Shown: positions 50,156-62,706 of the stretch, in pieces
Layout: each line of letters opens with the position of its first letter
Position numbering within the stretch: position 1 is the first letter of the stretch
Assembly (NCBI RefSeq): GCF_016889705.1
Contig: NZ_CP069526.1
Span: 6,820,001-6,884,000, forward strand
Source: Amycolatopsis sp. FDAARGOS 1241
GTDB taxonomy: Bacteria; Actinomycetota; Actinomycetes; Mycobacteriales; Pseudonocardiaceae
Length of the DNA: 64,000 nt
Direction: 5' to 3'
The notes under the pieces: model-generated
Database searches by the model: none
What the model was told of the DNA's origin: nothing
The model's input: the letters and a program-made list of their open reading frames with translations, nothing else
Translations under genes and position numbers: made by a program

Positions 50156-50280
50156 GAAGGCCTCCGGATCTTGGTGAAGCGGTTCCTCAACAGCTCCACT
50201 TCACAACCGGAGGCCTTCGCCTGTCTCAACGACAGGCCCCAAGTCACCTCAATCTCGAACAACGTCCCTGGACCTCACAG
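49398..50280. mobile_element. decayed IS481-family element with CTAG target duplication
   Basis: The 883-base element is bounded by CTAG at 49394-49397 and again at 50281-50284. The ends are imperfect inverted repeats: CTGTGATGTCTGGGTAGGTTG at the left and, inward from the right, CTGTGAGGTCCAGGGACGTTG. IS481 elements are known to target CTAG-centred sites. It is shorter than a typical complete element and its transposase frame is broken, so it is inactive. Confidence 0.8.
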
Positions 50281-50346
50281 CTAGAGCACGCCCTCCGTCG
50301 ACGGGATGCCGCCCGCGCGCGGGTCGGGTTCGGTCGTGGCGCGCAG
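50281..50346 (-). repeat. duplicated 3' end of hisB
   Basis: 66 bases match the hisB 3' end (50608-50673) with two mismatches. On the minus strand they encode [21 protein letters not shown] and a stop, against [21 protein letters not shown] in hisB. Both copies begin with CTAG on the plus strand. The 261 bases between the copies (50347-50607) have no recognisable gene. Confidence 0.88.
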
Positions 50347-50607
50347 GACGGGGCCCCCACCAGCGACCACAGGTGCGGCGCCTTCCGCGACGCCGGGCGA
50401 ACGCACGCGGTCGACGATGCCAGGGCGACACGGCGCGGCGCCACGAAGCACGCGATGCGCCCGGACGAACGCGACCGCCGACGCGGGTACAACACAACGC
50501 GGCACACGGCAGCGTGAGGCCGGCCGCTACCGGCCAACCAGCCGCGAAGCCACAGACGCGACACCGTGCCGGAAGAGCAACACCTCCGCCGGCACGAGCC
50601 CCGGCGT

Positions 50608-51203
50608 CTAGAGCACGCCCTTCGTCGACGGGATGCCGCCCGCGCGCGGGTCGGGTTCGGTCGCGGCGCGCAGAGCGCGGGCGACGGCCTTGTACTCCGC
50701 CTCCGCGATGTGGTGCGGGTCGCGGCCGTGGATCACGCGGACGTGCAGCGCGATCTGCGCGTGGAACGACAGGGAGTCGAACACGTGGCGCGTCAGGACG
50801 AACGGGTAGTTGTTGCCGATCGTGAACGTGTTGAACTGCTCGGGCTCGCCGACGTGGACGCAGTACGGGCGGCCCGAAACGTCGATGGCGGCGTGGGCGA
50901 GCGTCTCGTCCATGGGGATCCAGGCGTCGCCGAAGCGGCGGATGCCGCTCTTGTCGCCGAGGGCCTGGCGCAGCGCCTGGCCCAGGACGATGGCGGTGTC
51001 CTCGACGGTGTGGTGGGCGTCGATGTGGATGTCGCCCGTGGCTTCGACCTTGAGGTCCAGCGAGCCGTGCACGCCGAAGGCCGTGAGCATGTGGTCGTAG
51101 AACGGCACACCCGTGGAGATCTCGACCTGGCCCGTGCCGTCGAGGTCCAGCTGGACCAGGATCGACGACTCCTTGGTCGTGCGCTCCACCTTGCCGATGC
51201 GAG

Positions 51204-51207
<4 letters not shown>
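50608..51207 (-). CDS. hisB: imidazoleglycerol-phosphate dehydratase
   Basis: Sixth step of histidine synthesis. It is a 199-residue monofunctional dehydratase without the phosphatase domain of the enterobacterial fusion. Metal-binding motifs are [11 protein letters not shown] and [33 protein letters not shown] and the C-terminal [10 protein letters not shown] are typical. The ATG overlaps the stop of a 26-residue ORF by 4 bases, which in turn overlaps hisC. It converges on an inserted region that carries a copy of its own tail. Confidence 0.96.
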
Positions 51208-54594
<3,387 letters not shown>

Positions 54595-54667
54595 CGGGGT
54601 TGTGAGGGGGTCGTGCGCGGGGATTGTTGAGGTTTTGCGCACGGTGTGTCGGGGATGTCGCGGGGAG

Positions 54668-54778
54668 TGGTGCGGTCCTCGCAGGGGGTGTGGGGTTTTC
54701 GCGAGGTGTGAGGCGGTCCTCGTAGGGGCGTGTTGCGGTTGTCGCAGGAAATGGTGCCGTCCTCGCAGGGCTGTTGCG
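54668..54778. repeat. degenerate GCGGTCCTCGCAGG repeats
   Basis: Four imperfect copies of a GGTGCGGTCCTCGCAGGG-like unit at roughly 35-base spacing, in the 350-base stretch after the nitrilase-family gene (54595-54944). The stretch is unusually G/T-rich on the plus strand and shows no gene. It may be a terminator region or eroded repeat DNA. Confidence 0.45.
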
Positions 54779-54944
54779 TGGGAGTGCACCCCGAAGCCGG
54801 ATCGTAAAGAAGGCTTCGGAACGGGGTGCAGGGCGGGGGCTGGGTGCAGGTGAGCTCTGTGCGCGTCTGTTGCGTTGTGCAGGTGAGGGGAGCGGTCGGC
54901 TCGCCTTCGCGGGTGGCCGCCGCGTGGGCTGGTGTGAGTGCGCG

Positions 54945-55584
54945 TTAGCGGAGTAGGCCTTCGCGGATGGCGGCACTTACGACGCCGACGCGGCGGCGTT
55001 CGCCCGGTTTTGTCGCGGACGCGGTCGGGGTAGGAGCGGACGGTGCGGACGCTGATGTTGAGGATTTCGGCGACGTCCACGTCGCGTTCGCCGACGGCGA
55101 CGAGGGGCAGGACCTGCTTTTCGCGTTCGGAGAGGACGATCTTGGGGCCGGCGTGGCCATCGTCGCTGTCCTGGATGATCAGGTCGGCCAGGGTGGGTGA
55201 GACGTAGGCGTTGTCCTGGGCGATGGTGCGGATGGCGCGCGACAGCTCGTCTCCGTCGACGTCCTTGGCCAGGAAGCCCTTGGCGCCCGTTTGCATGGCG
55301 CCGAGGACTTCCGGTTGTTCGGCGTGGGCGGAGACCACGAGCACCTTGTGGCCCAGGTATCCGACTTCCAGGACGGCGGCCGCGTCCTGGACGCCGCGGA
55401 GCTTGAGGTCGAGCACGACGACGCTGCCCGGGGGCTGGTCTTGCACGGCGAAGCGGGCGACGGAGTCGGCGACGGCGCCGAGTTCGACGTAGGGGGCTTC
55501 GGTGAGCACGCGGGCGACGGCGTCGCGGTAGAGGGGGTGGTCTTCGATCACCCCGACGTGGATCGGGTCAACAGCCGCGCTCAT
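54945..55584 (-). pseudogene. LuxR/NarL-type response regulator, frameshifted in its DNA-binding domain
   Basis: The receiver domain is intact ([14 protein letters not shown], phospho-Asp in [20 protein letters not shown]), as is most of the HTH ([25 protein letters not shown]). After VRDKTG, near 55003-55006, the frame shifts. One base less in a GGG run would give [19 protein letters not shown] and a stop at 54945, which parallels the paralogue's [18 protein letters not shown]. As read, the frame runs on without a stop into hisD. It follows the intact paralogue by one base (TGA A ATG). Sequencing error is possible. Confidence 0.75.
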
Positions 55585-55585
55585 T

Positions 55586-56275
55586 TCAGGACCCGCCCAC
55601 GAGGCCCCGGCGGATGGCCTCCTTGACCAGCCCCGGGCGGCGGCGTTCACCCGTCTTGTCGCGGATGCGGTCGAGGTAGCCGCGCACGGTGCGGACGCCG
55701 ATGTCGAGGATGCGGGCGATGTCGATGTCCCGCTCGCCCGCCGCGACCAGCCGTAGCACCTGCTCCTCGCGCGGGGAGAGCGCCATCTCGGGCCGTGCGA
55801 CCGGCCGCTCGGTGTTGTCCGTGATGATCATCCCGGCGACCACCGCCGACACGTAGGAACCGCCCTCGGCGACGGCGCGGATCGCGATCAGCAGCTCGTC
55901 GACGTCGACGTCCTTGGACAGGAAACCCTTGGCGCCGGCCGAGATCGCGGCCAGCACCTGTTCCGATTCGGCCTGCGCGGAGACCACGAGCACGTGGTGC
56001 CCGAGCTCGCAGACTTCCAGCACGGCGGCCGCGCCCGCGACGCCCGGCAACCCCAGGTCGAGCAGCACCACCGACCCCGGCGGCTGCCGCTCGACGTGGA
56101 AGCGGGCCACGGAGTCCGCCACCGCGCCCAGTTCGACGTCCGGGGCCTCGGCGAGCACGCGCTCCACCGACCGCCGGTACAGCGGGTGGTCCTCGATCAC
56201 CGCCACCCGGATCCGCGCGGACTCCGTCTCCCCCGTGCTGGGCCGTTCCTCTGTCATGTACACCGACTCGCTCAT
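55586..56275 (-). CDS. LuxR/NarL-type response regulator
   Basis: A 229-residue two-component regulator. Receiver: [20 protein letters not shown], phospho-acceptor Asp in [13 protein letters not shown], and Lys in [11 protein letters not shown]-terminal NarL-type [23 protein letters not shown], then [20 protein letters not shown]. No sensor kinase gene is in the window. Its ATG at 56275 overlaps the EccB stop by 4 bases, and an almost identical but frameshifted copy follows. The pairing with eccB suggests control of, or by, type VII secretion. Confidence 0.88.
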   Translation of the reverse strand: MSESVYMTEERPSTGETESARIRVAVIEDHPLYRRSVERVLAEAPDVELGAVADSVARFHVERQPPGSVVLLDLGLPGVAGAAAVLEVCELGHHVLVVSAQAESEQVLAAISAGAKGFLSKDVDVDELLIAIRAVAEGGSYVSAVVAGMIITDNTERPVARPEMALSPREEQVLRLVAAGERDIDIARILDIGVRTVRGYLDRIRDKTGERRRPGLVKEAIRRGLVGGS

Positions 56276-57525
56276 CCCGTTCCACCCGACGGCACCGGCT
56301 GCCCGGCCGTGGCCGGGTCCAGCGCCGGACCCGTCGGCACCAGTGCCAGAAGACCGCTCGCAAGCGCCTGCCTGGCCACGGAACCGTAACCGAGCGAAGC
56401 GAGCGCCGGAGCGGTCGCGATCGGATAATTTCGCCCCAGGTCCGTGACCAGGTAGGTCGTGCCGGAACCGGTGTCGCAAACCAGGGCGCCGCCCGAGGGC
56501 GGCACGTACACCTCGTCGGCCACGCGGGCGTCGCGGTGGCTCGTGACCGGCAACGCGCACCCGCCCGGCGGCACCGGCACTGCGGCGCAGACGAACACTT
56601 CGCCGCCCTGCGCGCACAGGGTCACCGACGAGCCGGTGGCCGGCGCCTTGCCCGGGACCCGGTCCGGGTACGCGGCGAGATCGGCGCCGCCGGCACGCGA
56701 GGGCGCCACCTTGCGCACAGAAGCGACGTCGGCCGCACGTACGCGCTCCGGCGCGGCGTTGCCGTCGTACGCGGCGTCGTTGGCGGATGTGGTGACGAGC
56801 AGGCTCGCCTCGGTCTGGCCGACGGGCTCGAGGCCGTCGCCGCGCACGAGGTAGTACAACGTGGCGTCGCCCGCGCTTGCCATCACGTCGACCACCGCGA
56901 GGACCTCGCCGACGCGTGTGTCCGCCGGGTCGACGCGCGGCCCTGGCCCGCCCGCGCCGGGCACGGGGAGCTCGCCGAGGTCGCGTCCGGCGGGCACGGT
57001 GTCGAGCCAGCGGGACGACACCGCGATCGTCGGGTAGCTGCCGAACTGCAGCGCGGCCGTGGCCTCGTCGCCGAGCCGGTAGCGGCGGCCGTCGGCGAGC
57101 AGGTAACGCTCGCCGCCCCGCACCCGGACGATCACGCCCGAGCCGCGCGGCAGCCGCGTCCCCGCGGCGGGCGTGCCGAGCAGCACGGCCACGAGCGGTT
57201 CGGCCGACGCGGGCGCGTCCTGCGTCGTGCGGCTGCAGCTCGTCCACGGCGCGGCCACGAGCGCGCCGGCGGCGGGCAGCGAGTCGGGGGCGGCGGAGAT
57301 GCCGATCTCCGTGCCACGCGGAGCTTTGCCCAGGTCTTCGGAGGAGACGGAGACGGTCGCGTCGCCGTTGCCATCCGCGAGCAGCCGCGCCGACGCGTAG
57401 TTGAGCACCGGGTGCACCGCGCCGTCGGCGCCGAGCACGAAGCGCGCGCCCGTGCCCTCCTCGACGATCACGTGCCCGCCGGCGAGCCAGTCCTTGCCAC
57501 CCGAGGGGCTGAGCAGGCCGATCAC
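56272..57525 (-). CDS. eccB: 5'-truncated type VII secretion protein EccB
   Basis: About 417 residues matching the periplasmic body of the ESX core component EccB. Features include GHVIVEEGTGARFVLG, VHPVLNYASARLL, APDSLPAAGAL, paired Cys in CAQGGEVFVCAAV and a second pair CALPV/CDTGSGTTYLVTD, plus the end ALASLGYGSVARQ. The normal N-terminal cytoplasmic tail and most of the single membrane helix are missing. Upstream of about 57545 the frame enters low-complexity and tandem-repeat DNA. The GTG at 57525 is only a nominal start. Without its anchor the protein is unlikely to work in an ESX complex. Confidence 0.75.
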   Translation of the reverse strand: MIGLLSPSGGKDWLAGGHVIVEEGTGARFVLGADGAVHPVLNYASARLLADGNGDATVSVSSEDLGKAPRGTEIGISAAPDSLPAAGALVAAPWTSCSRTTQDAPASAEPLVAVLLGTPAAGTRLPRGSGVIVRVRGGERYLLADGRRYRLGDEATAALQFGSYPTIAVSSRWLDTVPAGRDLGELPVPGAGGPGPRVDPADTRVGEVLAVVDVMASAGDATLYYLVRGDGLEPVGQTEASLLVTTSANDAAYDGNAAPERVRAADVASVRKVAPSRAGGADLAAYPDRVPGKAPATGSSVTLCAQGGEVFVCAAVPVPPGGCALPVTSHRDARVADEVYVPPSGGALVCDTGSGTTYLVTDLGRNYPIATAPALASLGYGSVARQALASGLLALVPTGPALDPATAGQPVPSGGTG

Positions 57526-57667
57526 GCCGAACAGATTCCGCTTCGAGGGCTTTTCAGGGCCCCACAACGATGGACTGGAAGGGGGACGCCCTCCATGGAG
57601 TTCGGTAGGGACTGTCTGTCGCCTGGCGGGGCTGTCGGGGGTACGGCGGGCCGTCTGGAGTACTGAC

Positions 57668-57820
57668 GAGGCGATTTGGAGCGCGACGGGGCTGTCCGTC
57701 GCCCGCGTGCGGCAGGGCCACGCCTCGCCCGGCGAGGCGATCTGGGGCGCGACGGGACCATCCATCGCCTGGGTGCGGCAGGGCCGCGCGTCGCCCGGCG
57801 AGGCCATCTGGGGAGCGACG
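57668..57820. repeat. 66-bp tandem repeats
   Basis: Units start at 57668, 57734 and 57800 (the last partial), each 66 bases and about 85-90% alike. On the plus strand they would encode a 22-residue repeat (GEAIWGATGPSIAWVRQGRA plus SP). On the minus strand they give APQIASPGEAWPCRTRAMDG. More divergent partial units seem to extend from about 57600 to 57880. They sit where the EccB N-terminus should be. Confidence 0.8.
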
Positions 57821-58071
57821 GACGCCGCCCATCGCCCGGCGGGGCCGCCCGGGCTGCGGCGGGGCCGTCTACGTCGGCACTCCGGCGCCGGCGCGTCCGC
57901 GGATCCCCCGGTCGCGCCGAGCTGCGGCGTGCGGTGCTCGGCCGCGCCGTCGGCGGCCACGCGCCCGACGGCCACCCCCGAATGCCGAAGGCCGCCGCGT
58001 CCGATTGGCCCTCCGGGTGTGGCGTGAATCGGCCCTTCTGGGGGCGTTCCGGTCGCCTTAGGGTCGAGCGC

Positions 58072-58773
58072 ATGAGCCTCGACCTCGCCGTCGCCAATGC
58101 CGCCGCGTTCTGGACCGCCCTCGCCGAGAGCCGGGGTCACGCGCTGACCACGCGGCCGGGATTCGTGTGCGTGCACGGCAGCGAACGCAGCGGGATGCGG
58201 ATCGTGCTGCGCTCGGCCACGCCGAGCGCGGACGACGTCGCCGAACTCACCGAGCTGGCGAAGAACGGGACGACCGTGGTCGTGGAGGACGCCTACGGTT
58301 GCGTCGACCTGGAGCCGCTCGGGTTGAGCGCGCGGCAGCTGCCCGTGATGACGCGCACGGGGCCCGGCTTCGGCGCCGGCGACGTCGTGCTCGCCGACAC
58401 GCCGGACCTGCTCGCGGCGGTGGAGGACGTGGTCGTGCACGGGTTCCCGCTCGGGCGCCACCAGCCCTACGTCCGCGGCGAGGTGTTCCCGCCCGGCCTG
58501 CTGGAGCGCGACGACCTCTCCGCGCGGCTGCTCCTTCGCGACGGCGAACCGGCGGGCGCGTGCCTCGTCGTGCGCGGTGGTGGGGCCGTCGGGCTGTACT
58601 GGGTCACGACGGCGCCGGCGTTCCGCTCCCGCGGGATCGGCCGGGCGTTGATGCACGCCGTGCTGTCCGAAGTGGACGGCGAGGTGGTCACGCTCACCGC
58701 CTCGAAACTGGGCAAACCGCTGTACGACGCGCTGGAGTTCACCACCGTCGCGATGGCCTCGTGGTGGGCGTAG
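58072..58773 (+). CDS. GNAT-family N-acetyltransferase
   Basis: A 233-residue protein. The C-terminal GNAT core has strand VGLYWVTTAPAFRSRGIGRALM with the acetyl-CoA pyrophosphate loop RSRGIGRAL, followed by ALEFTTVAM. The N-terminal 130 residues are a separate domain with no clear identity. Substrate is unknown. The ATG is 7 bases after TAGGGT (58059-58064), a leaderless pattern. The neighbouring methyltransferase starts 5 bases after it. Confidence 0.82.
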   Translation: MSLDLAVANAAAFWTALAESRGHALTTRPGFVCVHGSERSGMRIVLRSATPSADDVAELTELAKNGTTVVVEDAYGCVDLEPLGLSARQLPVMTRTGPGFGAGDVVLADTPDLLAAVEDVVVHGFPLGRHQPYVRGEVFPPGLLERDDLSARLLLRDGEPAGACLVVRGGGAVGLYWVTTAPAFRSRGIGRALMHAVLSEVDGEVVTLTASKLGKPLYDALEFTTVAMASWWA

Positions 58774-58777
58774 CGGC

Positions 58778-59290
58778 ATGACGGCGGGCAGCGCGTTCTG
58801 GATCGCCGCCGTGCGGGCTCGCGAATCCGAGCGCGCCGACCGGCTCTTCGACGACCCCTTCGCCCGGGAGCTGGCGGGCGAGCGCGGGTTACGGCAGGTC
58901 GTGCTGCACGGCGCCGGGCTGGACACGCGCACGTACCGGCTCGACCTCCCGACCGACGCCGACTGGTACGAAATGGGCCGTGCGAAAGTCTTCGCCGCCA
59001 AGGAACCCGTTCTCGCCGTGGCCGCAGCCCGGTGCCGGCGCCACCCGGTCGTGGCCGACCTCGCGGCCGACCGGGCCACGCCCTTGCGCGACACCGGGTT
59101 CACACCCGGTGCGCCAACGCTCTGGCTCGCCGAGAACTGCTGCACGCCGCGGGGAACTACGCGTCGGTGCGGGACCTCCGAGCGGCGCGTGCGGAACGCG
59201 GCCCTCGACTCGAGCCCGTGCGCGGCGAAGATCGGAAGGCGGGTTCAGGTATGGCGAACACGACGCGCTTCGAGAACGCGAAGGTTTTAG
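58778..59290 (+). pseudogene. SAM-dependent methyltransferase remnant
   Basis: The N-terminus ARESERADRLFDDPFARELAG and GLRQVVLHGAGLDTRTYRLD match the leucine-carboxyl-type methyltransferase family (SAM-binding GAGLDTR). About 50 residues normally between these two blocks are missing. After APTLWLAE the frame becomes Cys/Arg-rich; another frame keeps some protein-like character (RDLRAARAERG). Full-length relatives are about 270-300 residues. It is best read as an internally deleted, frameshifted remnant. Confidence 0.7.
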
Positions 59291-59689
59291 GAATTTCCGC
59301 CGGCATGATCGATCAGGACGCGAACGCCTGCCTCGTGCAGGACACTGCTCATCGTCCGGGTGATGATCACGTTCACGTTCGCGACGTGCTTGAATGGCCC
59401 GCTCGCGTCCTGGTTGATGACCTTTCACAGGACCCGCCCCCGCTGAACGCATCAACTCACTCGTTGCCGAAAATCCGGGTCTGTTTGCTGCGGCAGCTGG
59501 GCTACTCTGACGTTCTTCGCCTCGTTACCAGTCCCGACCACGCGGCGGTGCTTGAAAGCGATGTCACCGAGCTCCTGACCCCAGCGGCCGCGAGCCGCGA
59601 TTGGATCAAGCAGACTGCGGGCGTCCGACAATCCGTTGCCACGCGTTATTTCCGTGCGACGTCCGGGCCGGTTCGGCACACTGCACCCC
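59291..59689. other. gene-free, less GC-rich stretch
   Basis: About 400 bases with visibly lower G+C than the surroundings. Open frames exist on both strands (for example plus-strand IDQDANACLVQDTAHRPGDD), but none shows a recognisable motif, ribosome site or third-position G/C bias. I read it as decayed or intergenic DNA. CACACT at 59677-59682 may be the -10 of the following gene. Confidence 0.5.
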
Positions 59690-60172
59690 ATGCTCACCGC
59701 CAAGACCGCCCTGGACGTCCTGGCCCGCCTGCGCTCGGCCGGCTGCCGCGTTTGGCTGGCCGGCGGCTGGGGCGTCGACGCGCTCCTGGGCCGCCAGACG
59801 CGTGACCACTCCGACCTCGACCTCCTCCACCGCGTCGACGAGGAACCCACTGTCCTCGCCGCCCTGGCCGGCTTCGCCGAAGCCGAGGACCTCCGCCCGG
59901 TCCGCTTCGTCCTCACCCGCCCCGACGGCGCGTCCCTCGACCTGCACCCCCTGCACTTCGCCCCGGACGGCTCCGCCACCCAGGCCGCCGACAACACCGG
60001 CGGGACTTTCGACTACCCCGCGGACTGCTTCGTCACGGGCACCATCGAAGGCGTGACGGTGCCGTGCTTGTCGGTCACGCAGCAGCTGCTGTTCCACCAG
60101 GGTTACGAACCGCGCGCCCACGACATCGCGGACGTCGAGGCTCTTCACACAGCGCTCGGCCGGTCGCGCTAG
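59690..60172 (+). CDS. nucleotidyltransferase, aminoglycoside/lincosamide ANT-like
   Basis: A 160-residue minimal nucleotidyltransferase. The motif VWLAGGWGVDALLGRQTRDH followed by SDLDLL is the GG(W)-x-DxD signature of the LinA/ANT(2'')-like group. The third acidic strand (LDLHPLHF) and a C-terminal substrate region (VTQQLLFHQGYEPRAHDIAD) are also present. Related enzymes include antibiotic-modifying ones, but most chromosomal copies have no tested substrate, so resistance cannot be assumed. The ATG at 59690 lies 7 bases after CACACT. It converges with the ligase gene (4-base overlap). Confidence 0.82.
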   Translation: MLTAKTALDVLARLRSAGCRVWLAGGWGVDALLGRQTRDHSDLDLLHRVDEEPTVLAALAGFAEAEDLRPVRFVLTRPDGASLDLHPLHFAPDGSATQAADNTGGTFDYPADCFVTGTIEGVTVPCLSVTQQLLFHQGYEPRAHDIADVEALHTALGRSR

Positions 60173-61635
60173 CCGATCAACCCCAGCAGCGCTGCCTTGT
60201 CCGGTTTTCCCGACGGTGCAACAGGAACCTCGTCGATCACCGTCACCGAAGCCGCGGCCTCGCCCACGAAGGAAGCCACCACCGCGCCCAACGCCACCAC
60301 ATCCGCGCTCCGCCCCGGCGCCGCGACGACGAACGCGCGCGCGGCCTCGCCGGTGTCCGCGTGGGGAGCGGCCACGACATAGGCCTGATCCACGTCCGGG
60401 TGTTCCGCCAACGCCCGCTCGATCGGCCCGGTGTAGTGGATCACCGCGTTCACGATCACCACGTCCCGCGTCCGGCCGGTCAAGAACAGGAAACCGGCGT
60501 CGTCCACCCACCCGAGGTCCTGCGTGCGGACCCACCCGTCCTGCAGCACGGAAGCAGTCTGCGAGGGATTGCGCCAGTACTCGGTGAAGACACCGGGCGC
60601 GCGCACGAAGATCTCGCCCGGCGAACCCGCCGGCAGCAAAGCACCCGACGCAGAACGCACTGAGATCTCCACGCCGGCGCACGGGCGGCCCACCGAGCCC
60701 AGGGCATCGGGGAACGCAGCCACGTCAGCCGGCGTCAGGACGGTCAGCTTCCCCGCCTCCGTCTGGCCGTACGCCTGCTGCATCCCGGGCCCCACGCGGG
60801 AAAACGCCTCCGCCATCAGGCCCGGCGCGACGGGCGAACCGGCCACTACCAGCATGCGCACACCGCTCAGATCAACGGCGGAAGTGCGCAGCACGTCCAG
60901 GATCCGGTACAGCCGCGGGACGGTCGTCAACGCGGCCGTGATGTCCAGGCGCGGCAGGATCCACGGGAAGTCCGGCAGGTCCTCCGGGATCACCACCGTG
61001 CCGCCCGCGAGCAGGCACGAACGCAGGTGCGTGATCATCACCGCGCTCGTCAGGGTGCCGAACAGGAGGAACCGCCGGTAGCGCGCGGCCAGGTCCGCAG
61101 CGCTCTCCTCCGGGCGGTGCTCCACCCCCTGCGCCGTCAGCGCGGCGAAGGAGTACGCGACGCCCTTCGGCACGCCCGTGCTGCCGCTGGTGAAGACCAC
61201 CCAGCCGGGGTCGTCCGGCCGTCCGCAGGGCACCGGCTCCTCGAACACCTCGAGCAACGACGGTTCGATCCGCAGGAGCTTCGCGCCCGCCGCGGTCGCG
61301 CGCAGTTGCGGGGTTTCGGAAGCCGCGTCGACCACCACGGCCGCCAGATCGCCCACGACTTCGCGCAGATGCGCGACCGGCAGGCCGGCCCGGATCCCCA
61401 CCGCGCGGCACCCCAGCACCTGCGCGGCGATCAGCGCGGCCCACCCCTCGGGCGTCACGGCGGTGGCCAGGCCGACGCCGTCCCCGCGCGCAACCCCCGC
61501 GCCCCGCAGCGCGGCGGTGAACCGGCCGATCAGGTCGAACACTTCGGCGCGCGTGACCTGCCGTGGGCCGTGCTCGAACGCGACCGCGTCCGGATCCTGG
61601 GTGAGCGCGTCGAGCACTGCCTGCGGGTAGACCAT
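60169..61635 (-). CDS. AMP-forming acyl-CoA synthetase / ligase
   Basis: A 488-residue adenylate-forming enzyme (ANL superfamily). Core motifs: A3 VVFTSGSTGVPKGVAYS, A5 QQAYGQTEAGKLTVL, A7 GWVRTQDLGWVDDAGFLFLTGR, and A10 near the C-terminus, PVAPSGKPDKAALL with the catalytic Lys. HIYTGPIERAL replaces the usual PxEIE segment. It is a stand-alone ligase without a carrier-protein domain. The substrate is unknown; fatty or aromatic acids are likely. It starts about 10 bases after the membrane-protein pseudogene in the same direction, so it was probably the second gene of that unit. Confidence 0.86.
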   Translation of the reverse strand: MVYPQAVLDALTQDPDAVAFEHGPRQVTRAEVFDLIGRFTAALRGAGVARGDGVGLATAVTPEGWAALIAAQVLGCRAVGIRAGLPVAHLREVVGDLAAVVVDAASETPQLRATAAGAKLLRIEPSLLEVFEEPVPCGRPDDPGWVVFTSGSTGVPKGVAYSFAALTAQGVEHRPEESAADLAARYRRFLLFGTLTSAVMITHLRSCLLAGGTVVIPEDLPDFPWILPRLDITAALTTVPRLYRILDVLRTSAVDLSGVRMLVVAGSPVAPGLMAEAFSRVGPGMQQAYGQTEAGKLTVLTPADVAAFPDALGSVGRPCAGVEISVRSASGALLPAGSPGEIFVRAPGVFTEYWRNPSQTASVLQDGWVRTQDLGWVDDAGFLFLTGRTRDVVIVNAVIHYTGPIERALAEHPDVDQAYVVAAPHADTGEAARAFVVAAPGRSADVVALGAVVASFVGEAAASVTVIDEVPVAPSGKPDKAALLGLIG

Positions 61636-61644
61636 CACCCCGTC

Positions 61645-62248
61645 TTACCGCAGAGTTCTCAGAAATCGGTCAGAACGCAGCGACACCTTCACCCCCGAAG
61701 CCACCACCACGAGGAGGCCCGCCGCCGCGGCGAGCGCCCAGAACTCCGGGCGAACGATCGGCTGCCCGCGCGGCGCCTGCCACGTCACCAGCGCCGGCAG
61801 GCCCGTATAGCCGAGGGTCGCGGTCCAGACCAGGCGCCGGCGCACGATGTCCGAAGAAAGCGCCGGGTAGTGCCGCGCCAGTACCGCCAGCGCGAGCGCG
61901 ACGAGCGGGATCACCTGGATCACGTGGATACCGACGAAGTGCGAGATCCGCAGGTCGCCGCCGGCGGTGCTCCCCCCCGAGCAGCGGCAGCCCCGGCCCG
62001 CCGTCGGCGAGGCCGACGGTGCGGCCGCCGATCACCGGCGGCTTCCCGCCTGCCGCGAGCATCGCCTGCTGCGCCGGCGTCGGCGAGAACACCAGCAGTG
62101 CCAGTCCCATGCCGACGGCCGCCACCGCTGTCCCCCAGCACAGCGCCGACGCAAGCGACCGATCCGGCAGCTTCTGGCACAGCAGGAGCACCACCACCAC
62201 CACCACCGCCGCCGTCGCGCCCCGCGCCGGCGGCGGGGTGGCGATCAT
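61645..62248 (-). pseudogene. multi-spanning membrane protein, frameshifted at a G7 run
   Basis: The N-terminal half (helices TAAVVVVVVLLLCQKLPD and ALCWGTAVAAVGMGLALLVF, then GLADGGPGLPLLG) and the C-terminal half (GGDLRISHFVGIHVIQVIPL, three more helices, SLRSDRFLRTLR) lie in different frames. The switch falls at a run of seven G/C at 61972-61978. Removing one base joins them as PLLGGSTAGGDLRISHFVG. I recall actinobacterial membrane proteins with a GPGLPL.NWS...GDLR..HF.G.H pattern. It is either a recent pseudogene or a homopolymer sequencing error. Confidence 0.72.
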
Positions 62249-62330
62249 CGGGTCGACGCGGTGTGTCGAGAACCGCTGACCGCGCACCGGTTTTCTTCTC
62301 CTCTATCCGGCGGAAACCGGTGACCGTGAC

Positions 62331-62706
62331 CCCCGTCGCGGCGGCGAGGACCACACCGCCCACGGCGAGGGCCACGAGGCGAAGCTCGCTGCCGGAGAGG
62401 CGCGGCGACCGGAGCCGTCGACAGGCGAGGTCGCCGAATCGCCGGGCCTCGCGGTGGTCGCCATCGGCGTGGCTTCGTCGAACGGAACGTTCAGCACCGC
62501 AGGCGGAAGCCGGCTCGCCAGACTCCCCGTCATCGATGCCCAAGCAGGTTCGCCGAAAGAACGCCGGGCACTACCAACGATGCCGTGCACGCAATTCCGC
62601 GCGCCTACGGCGTGAACCGCGACGCCTTCCGGCGCCGCCGGCCGCGGCGGAAGGCGACGGCCGAGACCCCGTCGCGGCGGCGAGGACCACGCCGCCCACG
62701 GCGAGG
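62331..62706. repeat. 40-bp direct repeat, 336 bp apart
   Basis: 62331-62370 and 62667-62706 are identical except for one base. On the minus strand both encode AVGGVVLAAATG in the same frame, a membrane-helix segment at the mycosin C-terminus. Copy 62331 is followed by VTVTGFRRIEEKKTGA, a natural helix end plus basic stop; the copy in the gene is followed by an Arg/Gly-rich tail. An in-frame 336-base duplication or insertion is likely. The 62249-62570 stretch otherwise holds no gene I can support. Confidence 0.7.

Noticed and set aside
56272..59145. A 957-codon minus-strand frame running upstream from eccB
   Set aside because: The upstream part is repeat DNA and antisense to the GNAT and methyltransferase genes, with no EccB N-terminal features.
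59251..59805. Plus-strand frame starting MANTTRFENAKV as a gene
   Set aside because: It crosses AT-richer, motif-free DNA and runs out of frame into the nucleotidyltransferase gene, which has its own start at 59690.
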